Assembly (NCBI GenBank): GCA_900316835.1 | Contig: ONEL01000013.1 | Coordinates: forward strand, 1 to 64,000 | DNA from: an uncultured Prevotellaceae bacterium | Lineage (GTDB): Bacteria > Bacteroidota > Bacteroidia > Bacteroidales > Muribaculaceae | Direction: 5' to 3' | Length of the DNA: 64,000 nucleotides | In this document: positions 1-6,627 of the stretch, in pieces | How the letters are laid out: the number at the start of each line of letters is the position of its first letter | How positions within the stretch are numbered: position 1 is the first letter of the stretch | Notes under the pieces: generated by a model | Databases searched by the model: none | Seen by the model: only the letters and a program-made list of their open reading frames with translations | What the model was told of the DNA's origin: nothing | Translations under genes and position numbers: made by a program

Positions 1-414
1 CTTCGCTACGGAAGTTATTTCCGACTTCCAACAGCACATAAAAATATTTATTTTTGTTTTTAAAAAAATATTTTCTTGCACTTCGTTTGTGAACTTAGCG
101 GCTCTAGAGCCGTTGAGAGTTCGGGCTTCGATGAAGTAAACTCCATCAATTAAATGACTCAAGTTGAGTGTTGCTTGATTATCGTCGGGGGTGAAATGAT
201 CGAGCAACTTGCCCTTGACTACTCGTGCCACCACGTTCATGTTGTCGCTGAACTGATGGTGGTCGACTGGCGTGAACGGCATCGAGCTTTATCATCTGTC
301 CACGCTTTACTTCATGTCCTTAATCGTCTGGTCTTGTGCCACCACATAGGCGTCGCCGCCGAGCTCGATGGCAAATGTCACCACCAGTGCTAGTTGACTT
401 AATAATCGGTTCAT
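1..414 (-). pseudogene. Decayed secreted-protein gene with a T9SS-like C-terminal segment; runs off the left edge
   Basis: Read on the minus strand, an ATG at 414 starts a hydrophobic signal-like stretch (residues about 1-28). The frame then meets three stops within about 20 codons (at 307, 292 and 289). The same frame resumes and gives a segment ending NLSHLIDGVYFIEARTLNGS, which looks like the 'L..GVY.I...T..G' strand pattern of T9SS C-terminal sorting domains. It stays open to base 1, so the end is outside the window. A good -7 box lies at 471-478. The signal-like start, the promoter and the cargo-like end in one frame argue for a once-functional secreted protein now broken by stop codons. 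The plus-strand frame at 154-393 has no signal or family resemblance. Parent family not recognised. Confidence 0.45.
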
Positions 415-470
415 TATCATATTAGTAGAACTACTTCTGTAGTTATTCAATTTTTTGGGCATATAATCAG

Positions 471-478
471 CAAATATA
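471..478 (-). promoter_or_regulatory. -7 promoter box (TATATTTG) of the decayed gene
   Basis: The minus strand reads TATATTTG, a full match to the Bacteroidota TAnnTTTG -7 element. It lies 57 bases upstream of the ATG at 414. It suggests that the broken gene may still be transcribed. Confidence 0.5.
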
Positions 479-552
479 CATCTAATTTTGTATACTTTCA
501 ATATGATTATTGAACATTTTTTTAAAATTATAAATTATACAAAAAAAATGAT

Positions 553-560
553 TACCTTTG
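553..560 (+). promoter_or_regulatory. -7 promoter box (TACCTTTG) of the outer-membrane operon
   Basis: TACCTTTG matches the Bacteroidota -7 consensus. It sits 33 bases before the ATG at 593, which supports that start over the in-frame codon at 488, since the latter lies upstream of the promoter. Confidence 0.65.
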
Positions 561-592
561 TAACTCTAATTTCAACAAAAAACATTTACCAC

Positions 593-1624
593 ATGTATCA
601 TTCGTTTATAAAAATAGTCTTAGCGATTGGCACTTTGATGCTTGTTGCATCATGCTCGCACGATGAGCCTGGCAGTCCATTCAAGCCACTTGAGGAGCGG
701 CGCGTGCTGGTGCTCAACTACGATGGCGAGATCTATGACCAGCATGGCGAGATGGTGATGCAGTTGCCTAATTGCACTTATGCCACCGAAATTATTTCGG
801 ATGGTGACGACTACTTTGTGAGTGGGGTGCAGTCGAAAGATCGTGTGGGTTACTGGAAGAATGGCAAGTGGAACACGCTTCACGTCGATTTTATCGACGA
901 CGTGGATCACTGGATCTATGGCATGGGCAAGTGGGACTACTACATATTCCTGCTTGACGTGCCCAACGTGCTCAAGAATAGCGGTATTTTCCCGCTGGAG
1001 AATTGCCACGACTTCATTCCTGCCGATCATGCACTGAGCGTTAGTGAGGGCAAGTGCTATGTGGTGGGGCGTGGCTTTGGAGACGGAGACACCGACGAAG
1101 ATCCATATTACAAGCCCATACTTTACACTAATTACAAGAAAGAATACCTGCCCATGCCCCAGGATGTGGTAACTGGCGAGTGCCACGCAATCTACAGCTA
1201 CGACCGTGATCACACCATTGTAGGCGGTTTTATTGGTCGCATGCCGGCAGTGTGGGTCGACAAGCAATACCAAATCTATGAGACTAGCAAGCCTCTTAGC
1301 TTTGATGACCACACCCCTTACGGGCGCATTGATGCTATCACCTTGTGTGATGGACACATCTATGGAGCAGGCTGGGAAAGAGACGAATCTAATCATCTGG
1401 TAGCTACAGTGTGGAAAGATGGAATTCCGGTTAATTATTGCTCGGGTGAGACTGGTGTGGCCAGCTCTCAGGCTATAGAGATTTACACTTACGACAAAGA
1501 CCTCTATGTGCTCACTAGTGAGTACAACAGCGAGCTTGACTACGATATTACCTACTTGTGGCTCAATGGTGAAATAATCATGTCCTATAGTGGCATCAGT
1601 GCCACGGGGTTTACAGTTCTTTAA
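593..1624 (+). CDS. Putative beta-propeller-like surface lipoprotein
   Basis: The 343-residue product starts with a lipoprotein signal: a hydrophobic stretch followed by LVASC, with Cys21 as the predicted lipidation site. I chose the ATG at 593 because the signal begins there and a promoter sits just before it. The body carries recurring short blocks of the form 'xxWxxGxxxxL' (GYWKNGKWNTL, AVWVDKQYQIYE, TVWKDGIPVNY, YLWLNGEI), which look like the strands of a propeller. No catalytic motif is visible and I do not recognise a named family. It is the first gene of a likely operon with the phospholipase (22-nt gap) and the DUF4421 protein, so an outer-membrane or surface location fits. Its function is unknown. 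Confidence 0.7.
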   Translation: MYHSFIKIVLAIGTLMLVASCSHDEPGSPFKPLEERRVLVLNYDGEIYDQHGEMVMQLPNCTYATEIISDGDDYFVSGVQSKDRVGYWKNGKWNTLHVDFIDDVDHWIYGMGKWDYYIFLLDVPNVLKNSGIFPLENCHDFIPADHALSVSEGKCYVVGRGFGDGDTDEDPYYKPILYTNYKKEYLPMPQDVVTGECHAIYSYDRDHTIVGGFIGRMPAVWVDKQYQIYETSKPLSFDDHTPYGRIDAITLCDGHIYGAGWERDESNHLVATVWKDGIPVNYCSGETGVASSQAIEIYTYDKDLYVLTSEYNSELDYDITYLWLNGEIIMSYSGISATGFTVL

Positions 1625-1646
1625 TAACAATAAAAATCATTACTTA

Positions 1647-2492
1647 ATGAAATTCTTAAAAATCATAATCATTATAGTGATAGTAGCGGTTGCCAATCCC
1701 GCAGTGGCACAAATTACTCACATAGGCAAGGATGACCGTAAATTTAATGTTGACAGCCTTATCCACGACTTGGATAGCCGTCCGTTCTTTGGCATTTACA
1801 AGGATAATTACTTTGCGCTTGGAACGGCTTTAAATCACAAGCCCAACGAGTACAACAGCGACGTGAAGTTCCAGATTAGTTTTCGTCAGCGATTAACAAA
1901 GTCGATACTTCCTTTCCATAGCCACCTCTTCTTGAGCTACTCGCAAAAGGCGATGTGGAACATCTTTGAGGAATCGTTGCCATTCCACGACCTGAATTTC
2001 AACCCTGGAATTGGTTTCCAAGCACCTATTTTCGCGCGAGGCAAGCTGATAGGTAATGCCTTGATTATGGTTGAGCACGAGTCTAATGGCCGTGATGGCG
2101 AGGCCTCGCGCAGCTGGAACAAGGTGTCGTTTGCAGGCTCGGCCTATATCGACCGTCATCTCATGGTCCATGCCAAGGCGTGGATACCTATCATCGACGG
2201 GCAGAACAATAAGGATATACTCAAGTATAGTGGTATATTCCAAGCTGGAGCACAGTTTATTTCTAACAACAAGCGATGGGTTGCCGACGTTACCTTTGTC
2301 AAGCGAAAAGGGTGGAACCTGAATTTCAACACTATCATCAACGTGGGGTTCCGCATTCGCGAGAAGGATAATCAGTTCCTCATGTTGCACTTCTATGACG
2401 GCTATGGCGAGAACCTTCTCGACTACAACAAGTATCACTGCCGCTTGCGACTGGGATTGCTCATTCGCCCAACATTCTTTAGTGATTTCTAA
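1647..2492 (+). CDS. pldA: Outer membrane phospholipase A (OMPLA)
   Basis: The 281-residue protein has a signal peptide (about 1-22, cut after NPAVAQ) and matches the phospholipase A1/OMPLA beta-barrel family. The signature EHESNGRDG is followed by SRSWNK. His144, Ser146 and Asn158 fall at the same spacing as the His142/Ser144/Asn156 triad of the E. coli enzyme. Known family members hydrolyse acyl chains of phospholipids that reach the outer leaflet, when activated by dimerisation and calcium. I start it at the ATG at 1647, where the signal begins; an earlier in-frame codon at 1590 overlaps the upstream lipoprotein gene. It lies in an operon with two other envelope genes (gaps of 22 and 15 nt). 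The assignment is secure; regulation is not visible. Confidence 0.9.
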   Translation: MKFLKIIIIIVIVAVANPAVAQITHIGKDDRKFNVDSLIHDLDSRPFFGIYKDNYFALGTALNHKPNEYNSDVKFQISFRQRLTKSILPFHSHLFLSYSQKAMWNIFEESLPFHDLNFNPGIGFQAPIFARGKLIGNALIMVEHESNGRDGEASRSWNKVSFAGSAYIDRHLMVHAKAWIPIIDGQNNKDILKYSGIFQAGAQFISNNKRWVADVTFVKRKGWNLNFNTIINVGFRIREKDNQFLMLHFYDGYGENLLDYNKYHCRLRLGLLIRPTFFSDF

Positions 2493-2507
2493 TCACGCAA
2501 TAGGTGA

Positions 2508-3695
2508 ATGAGACGAGTTATTGTGATAATAATGCTCATGCTTTGCATGACTGCTGTAGCTTGGGCACAGCAGGCAGGGCAAGCTGATGCTACCGAGCGG
2601 CAAGACTCGGTAGCTAAGCTTAACAAGTTTCAAAAACTCAAACATGATATAACACAGCGCATCAACAATAAACTCAACGAGCCCTACGACACCACTCGCG
2701 ACCAGGGCTACTGGTGGCGTGCCATGAAGCACGGGAAAGTGAACTTTAAAGACTCCACCATGGGGTACCCCAAGTTTGTTACCTTCTGTTACAAAGTTTA
2801 CAAGTGGGGTGATAAGGCTTTTAATAGCTACGACACGGCCTATGTGGTGCCTACTGGCAAAAACTGGAAGTTTACGTTGAAGAACCAGAACTGGATCGAC
2901 AACTATTCGGGAGGACTGGATGGAAACCATGCTATGTTTACCAGTGGAGCGGCAAGCAACATTGGGCTTTACCTCTCGTTCATGGCAGTGTCGGTGGGAT
3001 ATTCGCTCGATGTGGACCGCCTCTTTGGTGCCAAGGGCACTAGCCAGATGATGGAGTTCTCGTTCACGTGTGCACGCTTCACTGCCGAGGCTCACAAGAT
3101 TACTAACACCGGGCGAATGAGCACTCGCGTCAAATTAGATGGCGGTGAGTGGAAAAAGGGCGAGAAGCTCGATGCTCTGCGACGGGAGTCGATGGGGGTG
3201 AGCGCCACCTATTTTTTCAACAATCGCAAGTATGCGCGCGCCGCTGCCTACTGCTACTCAAAGTTTCAACGCCGCAGTGCTGGCTCGGCACTCGCGGGGT
3301 TCTCTATCGTAAACTACGACTTTAAGGTTGATACCGAGAAACTCACTCCCGACCAGGCTCAAAAATTTGAGTATGAGGGTGTGGCACACATGCGTTACAC
3401 CGACTATTGCCTCAGGGGAGGATATGCTCACAACTGGGTGCTAGGCAGCAAGTTCCTGCTCAATATCACCGCTCTAGCGGGTATGGGTGTGAAGCACATC
3501 CACAGCACAAAATATATGGCTTCGGGAAACACGGGAGCTCTGGTGGCAGGCGGAAACTTTGCGCTCACCTACAACCACAAGCGCTACTTCGCATGCTTGC
3601 AGAGTAATGTAAACACTAGCCTCTACATCACCGGTAAGCGACACTTTGGCTACACCGTGGCCGATTTCACCACCGTGTTTGGCATTCGATTCTAG
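2508..3695 (+). CDS. DUF4421-family outer membrane protein
   Basis: This 395-residue protein has a clear signal peptide (cut near AWAQQ, about residue 20) and the layout of the Bacteroidota DUF4421 family: a charged N-terminal linker, then alternating aromatic-rich strands ending FGIRF at the C-terminus, typical of a beta-barrel. Motifs such as NWIDNYSGG and GYSLDVD fit that family as I recall it. The family has no established activity. It is translated 15 nt after pldA, so it is probably co-transcribed and placed in the same membrane. Convergent to it, only 22 nt away, is a broken gene fragment. Confidence 0.75.
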   Translation: MRRVIVIIMLMLCMTAVAWAQQAGQADATERQDSVAKLNKFQKLKHDITQRINNKLNEPYDTTRDQGYWWRAMKHGKVNFKDSTMGYPKFVTFCYKVYKWGDKAFNSYDTAYVVPTGKNWKFTLKNQNWIDNYSGGLDGNHAMFTSGAASNIGLYLSFMAVSVGYSLDVDRLFGAKGTSQMMEFSFTCARFTAEAHKITNTGRMSTRVKLDGGEWKKGEKLDALRRESMGVSATYFFNNRKYARAAAYCYSKFQRRSAGSALAGFSIVNYDFKVDTEKLTPDQAQKFEYEGVAHMRYTDYCLRGGYAHNWVLGSKFLLNITALAGMGVKHIHSTKYMASGNTGALVAGGNFALTYNHKRYFACLQSNVNTSLYITGKRHFGYTVADFTTVFGIRF

Positions 3696-3717
3696 CGCTT
3701 GGTGATGTTTTAAAAAA

Positions 3718-4190
3718 TCACTTGATTATAATTTTTCTACCACCGTTGAGGTAGATGCCAGGGGCACTGGGACGGAGCTTGCCCAGGCAACGGCCGTCGA
3801 TGCTGTACCACTCACCTGCGCTCTTGTTGCCGGCAGTGATGCTGGTGATAGCGGTGGTTATGGGCTCGCTTGGCAAGCTGAGCGGGAAGGCGATAAACTT
3901 GTCGCTCACACTGCCCTCGGTGTAAGGCTCATAGCTCGTGGCTTTGAGCTTGCTGTGTTGCACGTTTTCCCCGCTAGAGGCGATGTGGCGATTTATGGCA
4001 TCGAAGGCATAAACACCGTAGTCGGTGAGATTAGGAATATTACTAGGTTGCTCATAGAGGTCATAGCTAATATTGAAGCCGCCTTTGAGGTCCATAGTGT
4101 TAATGTTGTCTTTAGGCATGGGCAGGTAAAAACACTCATCATCAGCGTTGTAGATGGTCCACTCCACATGAATTAATTCTTCATGCACCC
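3718..4190 (-). pseudogene. C-terminal remnant of a secreted protein
   Basis: The minus-strand frame ending at 3718 gives plausible protein from about 4190 down, including EWTIYNADDE and DYGVYAFDAI, and closes with GEWYSIDGRCLGKLR followed by PGIYLNGGRKIIIK. That ending is the 'Y.IDGR......GIY...GRK' pattern common at the C-terminus of cargo-like proteins in this order. No signal peptide or credible start is present. Beyond about 4190 the frame becomes Arg/Cys/Pro-rich with low plausibility, and the opposite strand becomes better coding there. I read it as the 3' end of a larger gene whose 5' part was deleted. Exact upstream limit is uncertain by tens of bases. Confidence 0.55.
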
Positions 4191-4268
4191 AACAGTCCCG
4201 CCTTCGCCCGCTACCGCGACATAGACGAGGACATGAGCAGAGAAATGGTCTCGGCCTTGGATTTATAG
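4190..4268 (+). pseudogene. 3' remnant of an unidentified plus-strand gene
   Basis: Plus-strand codons here read NSPAFARYRDIDEDMSREM, then VSALDL and a TAG at 4266. This is a highly plausible C-terminus, whereas the same bases on the minus strand are an unlikely Arg/Cys-rich string. There is no start, and upstream of about 4190 this frame fades where the opposing remnant becomes coding. The two tails meet head-on, which marks a deletion or rearrangement junction. I cannot name the parent family. Confidence 0.35.
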
Positions 4269-4352
4269 GAAGGCAATAAATGTTTTGCAAATCATATTAT
4301 AGTTTAAATGCATAAGTCCAATGTGTTTGCTTTTGAGAATACAGATGACCGT

Positions 4353-5663
4353 CTAATTTTTCAGACAGCCTATAGGTACAACCAACACGCCATCTTCTGG
4401 ACGTTTGTATGCATAGTCACCGATGCCAGTCAACACCATCAGGAATGAAGGCTTCTTCATTTTTGTAGTGTCAATCTTGTAAGAAAGTGTTTTCAAGCTA
4501 TTTGCGCCTTCATTGATAAGATGGGCACCGCCAATTTTAATCTCAATAAGTCCGTAAGAACCATTCCTAAGATGAACAACAGCATCGCACTCCAAATTAT
4601 TCTTGTCACGATAGTGATAAACCTTTCCATCTATTGACTCTGCATAAACACGCAAATCCCTAATGGCTAGGGTTTCAAATATTAGTCCAAAGGTGTTCAT
4701 ATCATTTATCAAATCCTTAGGTCCAAGGCCTAATGCTGCAGTTGCAATAGATGGGTCGATAAAATATCGTGTATCAGAAGTTCTAATGGCCGTTTTGCTT
4801 CTAAGATTAGGATTCCAGGCAATAGAGTCTTCAACAACAAAAATTTCCTTAAGGGCTTTAATATAGTTATACACTGTGTTTTCCGACATTTGATCATCAC
4901 CGTTGTTCTTGATGTCAGCTAAAATGGTTCCAGCTGTCGCCTGGCTAGCCTGGTTGCGTGCATATGACCGCATGATACGCTTGGTAAGTTCCTCATCTCT
5001 ATCAACGTCGTCGACTCTTTTTATGTCGTTACTTACAACTGAATCGTAATAGTCAAATGCTTGTGCAAGAGCAGCCTTTACGCTTTTCTTTAATGCCGCT
5101 TTTGGCCATCCCCCTCGACAGGTTAGATATGCGAGCTTATCTAAATCTATATGGCTTTCTCCATCAATTGTTTCAGCATTTTCAAATAATCCTCCTAAAC
5201 TTACCAATCCTGTTGAATCCTCAGATTCCCACAGTGTCATCGTGCGAAGCTTGAGGCGGGAGATGCGCCCTGTGCCAGTATGATGTATTTGTTCTTCTTC
5301 TATAAGTTTTCCGTTCTCATCTTTCTTCGGTTTAGGTGGCACAGCAGAGCCAGTAAGGATAAACTGTCCGTCTTCTTGTCGCTTATCCACTTCATTTCTT
5401 ACTGCATCCCAAAACTGAGGAGCAATCTGCCATTCGTCTATTAGTCTAGGCGTGGCACCGACAAGAAGCCTAGATATATTTGTCCTTGCAAGAGCTAGGT
5501 TCTGACTCAATGTGTCAGGGTCAGCCATCGACAGTATGCTACCGGCCTGTTGCGCAGCCAAAGTCGTCTTGCCGCAGTATTTTGGGCCCTCAATAAGAAC
5601 TGCACCAGATGCCTCTAACTTATCGGTAAGTATTTGGTCTGCTATTCTTTTTTTATATTCCAT
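4353..5663 (-). CDS. AAA ATPase of the AAA_14 / DUF4143 family
   Basis: The 436-residue product opens with an AAA ATPase core: Walker A GPKYCGKT at about residues 26-33 and a Walker-B-like LIDEW near 74-78. The C-terminal third is the DUF4143 region, which has a PD-(D/E)XK-like pattern (CDAVV, then GLIEIKIG). Such proteins are abundant orphans in Bacteroidales; their biochemical role is not established. The ATG at 5663 is preferred over an in-frame TTG at 5669. A -7 box lies 39 bases upstream, so it is a single-gene unit. It stands between a rearrangement scar and a tRNA gene, a common place for acquired genes, but no transfer machinery is visible. Confidence 0.85.
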   Translation of the reverse strand: MEYKKRIADQILTDKLEASGAVLIEGPKYCGKTTLAAQQAGSILSMADPDTLSQNLALARTNISRLLVGATPRLIDEWQIAPQFWDAVRNEVDKRQEDGQFILTGSAVPPKPKKDENGKLIEEEQIHHTGTGRISRLKLRTMTLWESEDSTGLVSLGGLFENAETIDGESHIDLDKLAYLTCRGGWPKAALKKSVKAALAQAFDYYDSVVSNDIKRVDDVDRDEELTKRIMRSYARNQASQATAGTILADIKNNGDDQMSENTVYNYIKALKEIFVVEDSIAWNPNLRSKTAIRTSDTRYFIDPSIATAALGLGPKDLINDMNTFGLIFETLAIRDLRVYAESIDGKVYHYRDKNNLECDAVVHLRNGSYGLIEIKIGGAHLINEGANSLKTLSYKIDTTKMKKPSFLMVLTGIGDYAYKRPEDGVLVVPIGCLKN

Positions 5664-5701
5664 AATCAATAGCGATTAATTGTAAGCATTAATTTGGAGT
5701 A

Positions 5702-5709
5702 CAAAGATA
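5702..5709 (-). promoter_or_regulatory. -7 promoter box (TATCTTTG) of the AAA ATPase gene
   Basis: The minus strand reads TATCTTTG, a full -7 consensus match, 39 bases before the ATG at 5663. Confidence 0.55.
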
Positions 5710-5749
5710 CAAATTAATATAATTCTTTAGCAAATTATATTAAATAAAA

Positions 5750-5811
5750 TGTGGAACTTGGCTGAATTTTGATGTGGCAGTTGGCTTAATTCTGACGTGG
5801 CAGTTGGCAAA
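5750..5811. repeat. 23-bp tandem repeat, about 2.6 units
   Basis: Units start at 5750, 5773 and 5796. Each begins yGTGG, then AAC or CAG, then TTGGC; the first two continue into tAATTyTGA and the third is partial. They lie about 40-100 bases upstream of the AAA ATPase promoter. The rest of 5812-6004 holds no gene I can support; an orphan -7 box on the plus strand is at 5955-5962. Confidence 0.65.
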
Positions 5812-6004
5812 TGTGAGTTGTTCGTTCCACTATATATCTTTTATCCTGTGTTTATTCTCTCATACACAACTTTTATAAAAGCCACAAAGGCTAGTACTGT
5901 TGTCTTTACTTATTCAGCTAAGTTTAGACGTTTTTCGTCACCGCATTGAATACCTACCTTTGTGAGCTGTATGATTCAGTTTTAATATGGGGATTTATAT
6001 GGGA

Positions 6005-6060
6005 CTTTTTGAAAAAAATAAAAATCAGCTAACAGGCTGCTCGATTGCCTGTTAGCTGAT
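6005..6060 (-). terminator. Rho-independent terminator of tRNA-Arg
   Basis: A perfect 14-bp inverted repeat (6024-6037 and 6047-6060, arm ATCAGCTAACAGGC) with a 9-nt loop is followed on the minus strand by a T-rich run over about 6008-6023. It begins 8 nt after the tRNA 3' end. Confidence 0.8.
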
Positions 6061-6068
6061 GAATATTG

Positions 6069-6140
6069 TACTCCGACTGGGAATCGAACCCAGATTTTAG
6101 GTTTAGGAAACCCACGTTCTATCCGTTGAACTATCAGAGC
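6069..6140 (-). tRNA. tRNA-Arg (anticodon CCU)
   Basis: The minus strand folds as a full cloverleaf of 72 nt. The acceptor arm pairs GCTCTGA with TCGGAGT, discriminator A. The anticodon loop TTCCTAA gives CCU, and the T arm has GGTTCGATTCC. The CCA end is not encoded, so it must be added after transcription. It would decode AGG codons. It has its own promoter (6173-6180) and terminator. Confidence 0.93.
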
Positions 6141-6172
6141 ATCACCGAGTCGTGATTTCACGACCAGTGGTG

Positions 6173-6180
6173 CAAAGGTA
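6173..6180 (-). promoter_or_regulatory. -7 promoter box (TACCTTTG) of tRNA-Arg
   Basis: TACCTTTG on the minus strand, 32 bases upstream of the tRNA 5' end, matches the Bacteroidota consensus. Confidence 0.6.
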
Positions 6181-6235
6181 ATAAATATTCTTATAATAAA
6201 GGTCCTTTTTGGCACAGAAATTGCTATTTTATTGT

Positions 6236-6243
6236 TACCTTTG
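6236..6243 (+). promoter_or_regulatory. -7 promoter box (TACCTTTG) of clpS-clpA
   Basis: A consensus -7 box on the plus strand 54 bases before the clpS ATG. It is back to back with the tRNA-Arg promoter, leaving about 55 bp between the divergent -7 boxes. Confidence 0.6.
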
Positions 6244-6297
6244 TATGTGAGTTAATGCAGGTATAGTATTATTGCCTGAATAATAATTTTTGAGACT

Positions 6298-6600
6298 ATG
6301 GCAAAACAGCAAGGTGCGTTGAGGGAAAAGTCACGGCTGTTCACCGGCTTTCCCAAGCACTACAAGGTGATTATCTATAACGACGATTTCACGCCCATGG
6401 AGTTTGTGGTTAAGGTGCTTGTGGAGGTGTTCTGCAAGCCTGCGAGCGAGGCTCAGGCCATCATGCTGGCGGTGCATCACCAGGGACAAATGGTGGTGGG
6501 ACTCTATAGCTACGACATGGCTGTGAGCCTAGTGCGCCGAGCCATCCAGCTTGCCCGTGACCAGGGGTTTCCGTTGCGTCTTGCCTATGAGCCTGAATAA
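6298..6600 (+). CDS. clpS: ClpS, adaptor of the Clp protease (N-recognin)
   Basis: At 100 residues it is the normal ClpS size. The substrate-pocket signature is visible as YNDDFTPMEFV (Asn28, Asp29, Met34) and VHHQG (His60), matching the residues that bind the alpha-amino group and side chain of N-degrons in known ClpS proteins. The N-terminal about 15 residues form the flexible tail that enters the unfoldase. It hands proteins with destabilising N-terminal residues to ClpA. It starts 54 nt after a promoter and is followed 27 nt later by clpA, so the two are co-transcribed. Confidence 0.93.
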   Translation: MAKQQGALREKSRLFTGFPKHYKVIIYNDDFTPMEFVVKVLVEVFCKPASEAQAIMLAVHHQGQMVVGLYSYDMAVSLVRRAIQLARDQGFPLRLAYEPE

Positions 6601-6627
6601 GCTAATCAACTAAAAAGAATCGATGTT

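Noticed and set aside
650..1630. Minus-strand 326-codon frame
   Set aside because: It is a shadow of the lipoprotein gene, which has a promoter, lipobox and natural composition; the shadow has none and is His/Val-rich.
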